Source: Phytoseiulus persimilis (Eukaryota; Arthropoda; Arachnida; Mesostigmata; Phytoseiidae). From it: DNA of 64,000 nt. The stretch spans positions 44,330,001 through 44,394,000 of the forward strand of contig CM075101.1 in assembly GCA_037576195.1 (NCBI GenBank), read 5' to 3'. The position numbers and the translations under genes are program-made. Shown here piece after piece: positions 60,474 to 64,000 of the stretch (the first letter of the stretch is position 1; each line of letters starts with the position of its first letter). The notes under the pieces were generated by a model, which was not told the origin of the DNA, did no database searches, and saw only the letters and a program-made list of their open reading frames with translations.

Positions 60474-60675
60474 CGATTTGTGTTATTTTCGCGAGGCGAA
60501 TGGTAACTCTGTCGTCGACAATTTGTTGGAACTCACTTCCCGGCCCGGGAAACTGTCTTAGCACCTCGAACAACCGTTCTGACAACTTCGAAGGACTGGG
60601 ACTGCATTCCGCGGCGATACAAGTCTCCAGTTCCTCTGCCCGCCTTGTTATCTGTGTTCCCGCTCAGGAGGCCAA

Positions 60676-60729
60676 ATGAAACAAGGTTCGCACCTAGTCC
60701 TTGGAAACTTAATGCTCGATGAATGGTAG
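60676..60729 (+). promoter_or_regulatory. Upstream ORF overlapping the CHAF1A start
   Basis: ATG at 60676 opens 17 codons and ends at TAG 60727-60729, overlapping the main ATG (60719) in another frame. A second in-frame ATG lies at 60712. If both are in the mRNA leader they would reduce initiation at 60719. This also leaves open that the true start or leader differs. Confidence 0.35.
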
Positions 60730-60940
60730 AACGCCGACAGCAAGAGTTAGGACGATGATTCCCAACGAGCTGATGACATGTGATGAGCTGGAGATGGAGC
60801 AACTTGATGATGGAAGAAGTGGTGAAAATCGAGAATTTCAAAGAATTCGTGTTTCAGGTCGCCTCTCTTTCTCAACCAAGCGGAAAGATCGCGCAGGAGA
60901 GATCGAGGATGTTGTTGTTATTGAGGAGAGTCCAGAAAAA
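60719..60940 (+). CDS. CHAF1A: CHAF1A exon 1 (assumed start codon)
   Basis: ATG at 60719, 74 codons, donor GTGAGT in phase 0. A TTTCAG at 60852-60857 inside it could act as an acceptor, so a shorter exon with an upstream leader cannot be excluded. Confidence 0.7.
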
Positions 60941-63900
60941 GTGAGTCCACCAGCTCTTCGAGTAGATTCTCCGCGATCGGAAGTTTCGGCACTCCGATCT
61001 TCCTTGCTGAACTAGCTCCGGTAATCACGCCAGTTTCCCTCAGCCACCGACGAAAAAAGTTTGCCGAATGAGTATTGCCGAGCCAGGAGAGAAAGTGGAA
61101 GAGACAGATCCTCCCGAATGTAAGGAGAAATCGTCTCCGAAACCCGATCATCCTTCATGTAACGGAAAATCGTCACCGAGGTCCGATCCTGCCGTGACTT
61201 CTAACGATAGCGATGACGTGAGTGTATTCTGAATCGTGCCCGACGGCTGCACTAGCTCGGCTTGTAGAAAGCGGATTCGTGGCTGCCCATGGGCTTGTCC
61301 GATATCGCTAACATTCAGCTTCGTTGCAAGGCTAAGCTCAAGGAGGCAGAAAACTCTGGGAACGGTTCAGAGGACATCGGGGATCCAACGGAGAAAGCAG
61401 AGAAGCTCGAAGACTCCGCCGAAATTATAGATCTGGAAACCAAGTCTCTCGATGAGTCCGAGCACGAAGAGGGGAGTGACGGAGACGGTGAAGAAGTCAT
61501 GGAAGTATCCGTCGCAGAATCCTCGATGTTGGACTCTACAATTGAATCAGTCGCGGAAGATGGTGAGAATGATGACAAGTCTGATTCAACCACACCAACT
61601 GCGCCTAAGAGGGTGAGGATCTGCTCCAACTGCTGTATTGTTATCAGGAAAGAAGAGCGGATATCGGTCAGGAATCGACCCCAACCATATCTTTTTTTAT
61701 AGGCTCGTCTTAGCAAAACCGAAGCCGCTTATCGGAGTCTCAAACACAAGAAAGACAAGGAGTACAGACAGAAAGAGAGAGATGTGCGATTGAAACAGAA
61801 ACAGGTCAGTCGAGCCTCGTTCGCGGACTTGTTCTTAACCTTGCGTACTTTGTGTCGAACGACTTTCATGTGCAAATACTACGGTCACATGATAGGGTCG
61901 TGCAATCCGCTCGATTTCAGTGAGCAGCACGAAAGATTCAATATTTCCGTGCCTTACAGGAAGAGAAAGAGCGTAGAGAGCAGGAGCGGAAAGAGTTGAG
62001 GGACAGAAAAGAGAAAGAGCGCCTAGAAAGAGAGAGGAAAAAAGAGGAAGAGAGAACCCTCAAGGAGAAGGAGCGCGAAGAGCGCGAGAAAAAAAAAGAA
62101 GAGGAGCGGATACAGAGGGAGAAAGAACGCATAGAGAAGGAAAAGAAAAAAGAAGAGGAGCGTCAACTCCGAGAAAAAGAACGACTGGAGAAAGAGAAGG
62201 AAAAGGAAGAAAAGGAAAAGCTCCGCAAGGAGAAGGAAGACGAACGGCGTCGACGAGAAGAGGAGAAGAAACGCGAGCTCGAGGAAGAATCCGCTAAGAA
62301 AGAGAAAGCCAAGCAAGCGTTCATGTCCTTTTTCTTGAAACGACCCGTGACTTCGAGTCTCGACTCCACGAAGGATCCGACCGCTCTCGGAGGAGATAGT
62401 GCCAACGACGACGAGAGTCACCGCGCCGAGAACGTGATCAAGTTCCGACCTTTCCAACTGAAGAAAGATATGAAACTCGCCCCAATCGTTTCCAACGACG
62501 CCAAAAACCGTTTCGACAAAAGCGTTTTCGAGTCAAAGCTGCAGGAACAGAATGCCACCGCCGATGATCTTTACATCAAGTTGCTGAGGCGCGGCTACAA
62601 GCCCTTGAAGTCTAAAACCACGAAATCCGAGAGCCAGGAAGCCGAAGACCAAGATGTTATCGTGATCACGAGATTCAACGGAGTTGACGATGAATCCACC
62701 GGTGGTCGGATGAGAGCGAAATTCCTGCACTTCTGCGAAAACTACCGGCCCGCCTACTATGGGACTTGGAGGAAAAAATGTTCTCAAATAAATGGACGGA
62801 AGCCGTTCAATAAATACAGCGACTTCGACTACACAGTGGACTCAGACGACGAATGGGAAGAGGGTGAAGGCGAATCTCTGGCCGGGACGGACGACGAAAA
62901 AGAGGACAAAGATGAGGTTGAAGAGGACTATGAAGAGGATGACTTCCTTGTTCCGCATGGCTATCTCAGCGAGAGCGAGGAGGACGAGGAAGACGACCAG
63001 GTATATCAATTTGTCCGCTCCGAGTTCTTTTTCAACGTTAGGCGAACCAAGCGATTTTTAACGTGTAGCGCCTGGAACCGAGTAGGATGTGCGAACTAGT
63101 GGTACTGTTGAGATATTGAAATCCTAACCTGATTCCGCTCCGAATATCCACAGCCGATGGATCCCGAAGCCTTGAAAGCCAGAATCGCAGCTCGTCAAGA
63201 GGAGTTCAAAGCAGATCGCAAAACAGGACTCCAGAAGAAAAAGGTCGTCGCGGTGTGCTCTCTCGGACCCGATGGCGTAGCTTTGCAAGAGGAAATCAAG
63301 GTTCTCAGTCAGTTCAAGTGAGTATCCACCCCTTCAAATAACTCGGGCAGCCCCTCATCAGTCTTTATGGAAAAATCCATAAAGAATTCCACTGAATATG
63401 ACGTAACAAATGCAGTCACTGATGAAGGAATGTCCTCATGGAATGTGATCCTTGAAAATTTACAGGGCGGTGCTCATGGTTGCGAACGGTCTTCAACCCA
63501 GCTGGGAACTGGTGAATGAAATCATTATCAACAGCAAGGACGCGGAACCTGCAGTTCTAACAGGAAAAGGTTTGTCCTGGACCGAGTTCATCTTCCCATG
63601 AGATCGTAGCTATCAAAGTTCCGAATGACCGAAAGAGTTTCTCCCCTGGATCTTCCAGCCCTGGAGTTGTTCTGCCGCACTGCGCACGGTTTCCAAGGGG
63701 GTACTCGTGCACTGCACGACACCTTCTTGCAGAAATGGAAGGCTGTGAGCGACGTTAGGGTAAACGCCAAGAGCCTGAAAATGACACAGAGCTCCTGTTG
63801 CAAAAAATCGAAGTCGCTGAACGCGTTGGTCGTAGAAGCGCAGCTGGCCGAGAAGTTCGGCCTTGAGAACCTGGAAACAGACACAGCTGCTGACGGCACC

Positions 63901-64000
63901 CCGCAATACTCGAGATATCTCCCCGATGATGTCATCCCGGAGCTTATCAAAGTCACGCAGGGCAATTCGAATTCCTCACAAATCTTGGAAGACTTCCTGG
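60719..64000 (+). CDS. CHAF1A: Chromatin assembly factor 1 large subunit (CAF-1 p150), eight exons, 3' end outside window
   Basis: Exons 60719-60940, 61044-61217, 61319-61612, 61703-61804, 61960-63000, 63154-63317, 63466-63569 and 63659-64000 join in frame for 814 residues and continue past the edge. An N-terminal S-G-R-L-S-F-S-T-K-R-K segment recalls the R-L-P-F-K motif of CAF-1. An acidic, Ser-rich region follows, then the long K/E/R coiled-coil (KER) domain at about 265-380. At 382-389 lies K-Q-A-F-M-S-F-F-L-K-R-P, at the site of the PCNA-binding PIP box. Next is the conserved F-C-E-N-Y-R-P-A-Y-Y-G-T-W, then Y-x-V-D-S-D-D-E-W-E-E and the acidic ED domain ending F-L-V-P-H-G-Y-L-S-E. The last exons begin the C-terminal region. 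CAF-1 deposits H3-H4 on newly replicated DNA through PCNA. The winged-helix end lies outside the window. Confidence 0.95.
61044..61217 (+). CDS. CHAF1A: CHAF1A exon 2
   Basis: Acceptor TTTCCCTCAG, donor GTGAGT, 58 codons. A Lys/Ser/Pro-rich stretch with two K-S-S-P repeats. Confidence 0.8.
61319..61612 (+). CDS. CHAF1A: CHAF1A exon 3
   Basis: Acceptor AACATTCAG, donor GTGAGG, 98 codons. A strongly acidic region ahead of the KER domain. Confidence 0.85.
61703..61804 (+). CDS. CHAF1A: CHAF1A exon 4
   Basis: Acceptor TTTTTATAG, donor GTCAGT, 34 codons. It encodes the start of the KER coiled coil (S-L-K-H-K-K-D-K-E-Y-R-Q-K). Confidence 0.88.
61960..63000 (+). CDS. CHAF1A: CHAF1A exon 5 (KER, PIP-like motif, ED domain)
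   Basis: Acceptor GCCTTACAG, donor GTATAT, 347 codons. It carries most of the KER domain, the PIP-like box, the F-C-E-N-Y-R-P-A-Y-Y-G-T-W core and the acidic ED domain. Confidence 0.96.
63154..63317 (+). CDS. CHAF1A: CHAF1A exon 6
   Basis: Acceptor ATATCCACAG, donor GTGAGT after TTC-AA (phase 2). It encodes P-M-D-P-E-A-L-K-A-R and the charged helix after the ED domain. Confidence 0.88.
63466..63569 (+). CDS. CHAF1A: CHAF1A exon 7
   Basis: Acceptor AAATTTACAG, donor GTTTGT in phase 1, 104 nt. It encodes A-V-L-M-V-A-N-G-L-Q-P-S-W-E-L. Confidence 0.82.
63659..64000 (+). CDS. CHAF1A: CHAF1A exon 8 (runs off the window)
   Basis: Acceptor GATCTTCCAG. The only frame that both matches the phase and stays open reads L-E-L-F-C-R-T-A-H and continues past base 64000. 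Confidence 0.8.

Overview
This is animal nuclear DNA, most likely from an arthropod. Genes are split by GT-AG introns, several of them more than 10 kb long. All recognisable proteins belong to conserved metazoan families, and the remaining sequence carries relics of hAT transposons. I cannot fix the species from sequence alone. A mite or another chelicerate is only a guess. There are no bacterial operons, CRISPR arrays or ribosome-binding sites.

Layout: (1) 21-152, plus strand: the terminal exon of a meiotic-clade AAA ATPase, best matched to fidgetin-like 1. (2) 1448-26448, minus strand: a complete eight-exon ERGIC1 gene (292 aa), reconstructed down to a 20-nt first coding exon. Its 16.8-kb second intron contains a complete two-exon lysophospholipid acyltransferase gene (MBOAT1/2 type, 10134-12493) on the same strand, one hAT-type MITE, two foldback inverted repeats and a possible retroelement relic. 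(3) 26.4-34.1 kb: the spacer between divergent genes, holding debris of at least two hAT transposases. (4) 34093-54038, plus strand: a four-exon nuclear-type MAP kinase phosphatase (448 aa) whose first intron is 17.4 kb. A possible alternative first exon lies just before exon 2. (5) 55.4-60.4 kb: a spacer with a 595-bp hAT-derived element that still has its target-site duplication, a 24-nt C run and one unassigned open exon. (6) 60719 to the window end, plus strand: eight exons of CAF-1 p150 (CHAF1A), truncated by the window, with an E2F-like site upstream.

The genes act in separate housekeeping or signalling jobs: ER-Golgi cycling, phospholipid remodelling, MAPK inactivation, replication-coupled histone deposition and probably recombination repair. 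I see no sign that they form one pathway. The most unusual architecture is the gene nested in ERGIC1. The most clearly readable non-genic structures are the two hAT elements with matching 8-bp duplications and the long hairpin at 15.9-16.5 kb. I did not find a convincing new biological system.
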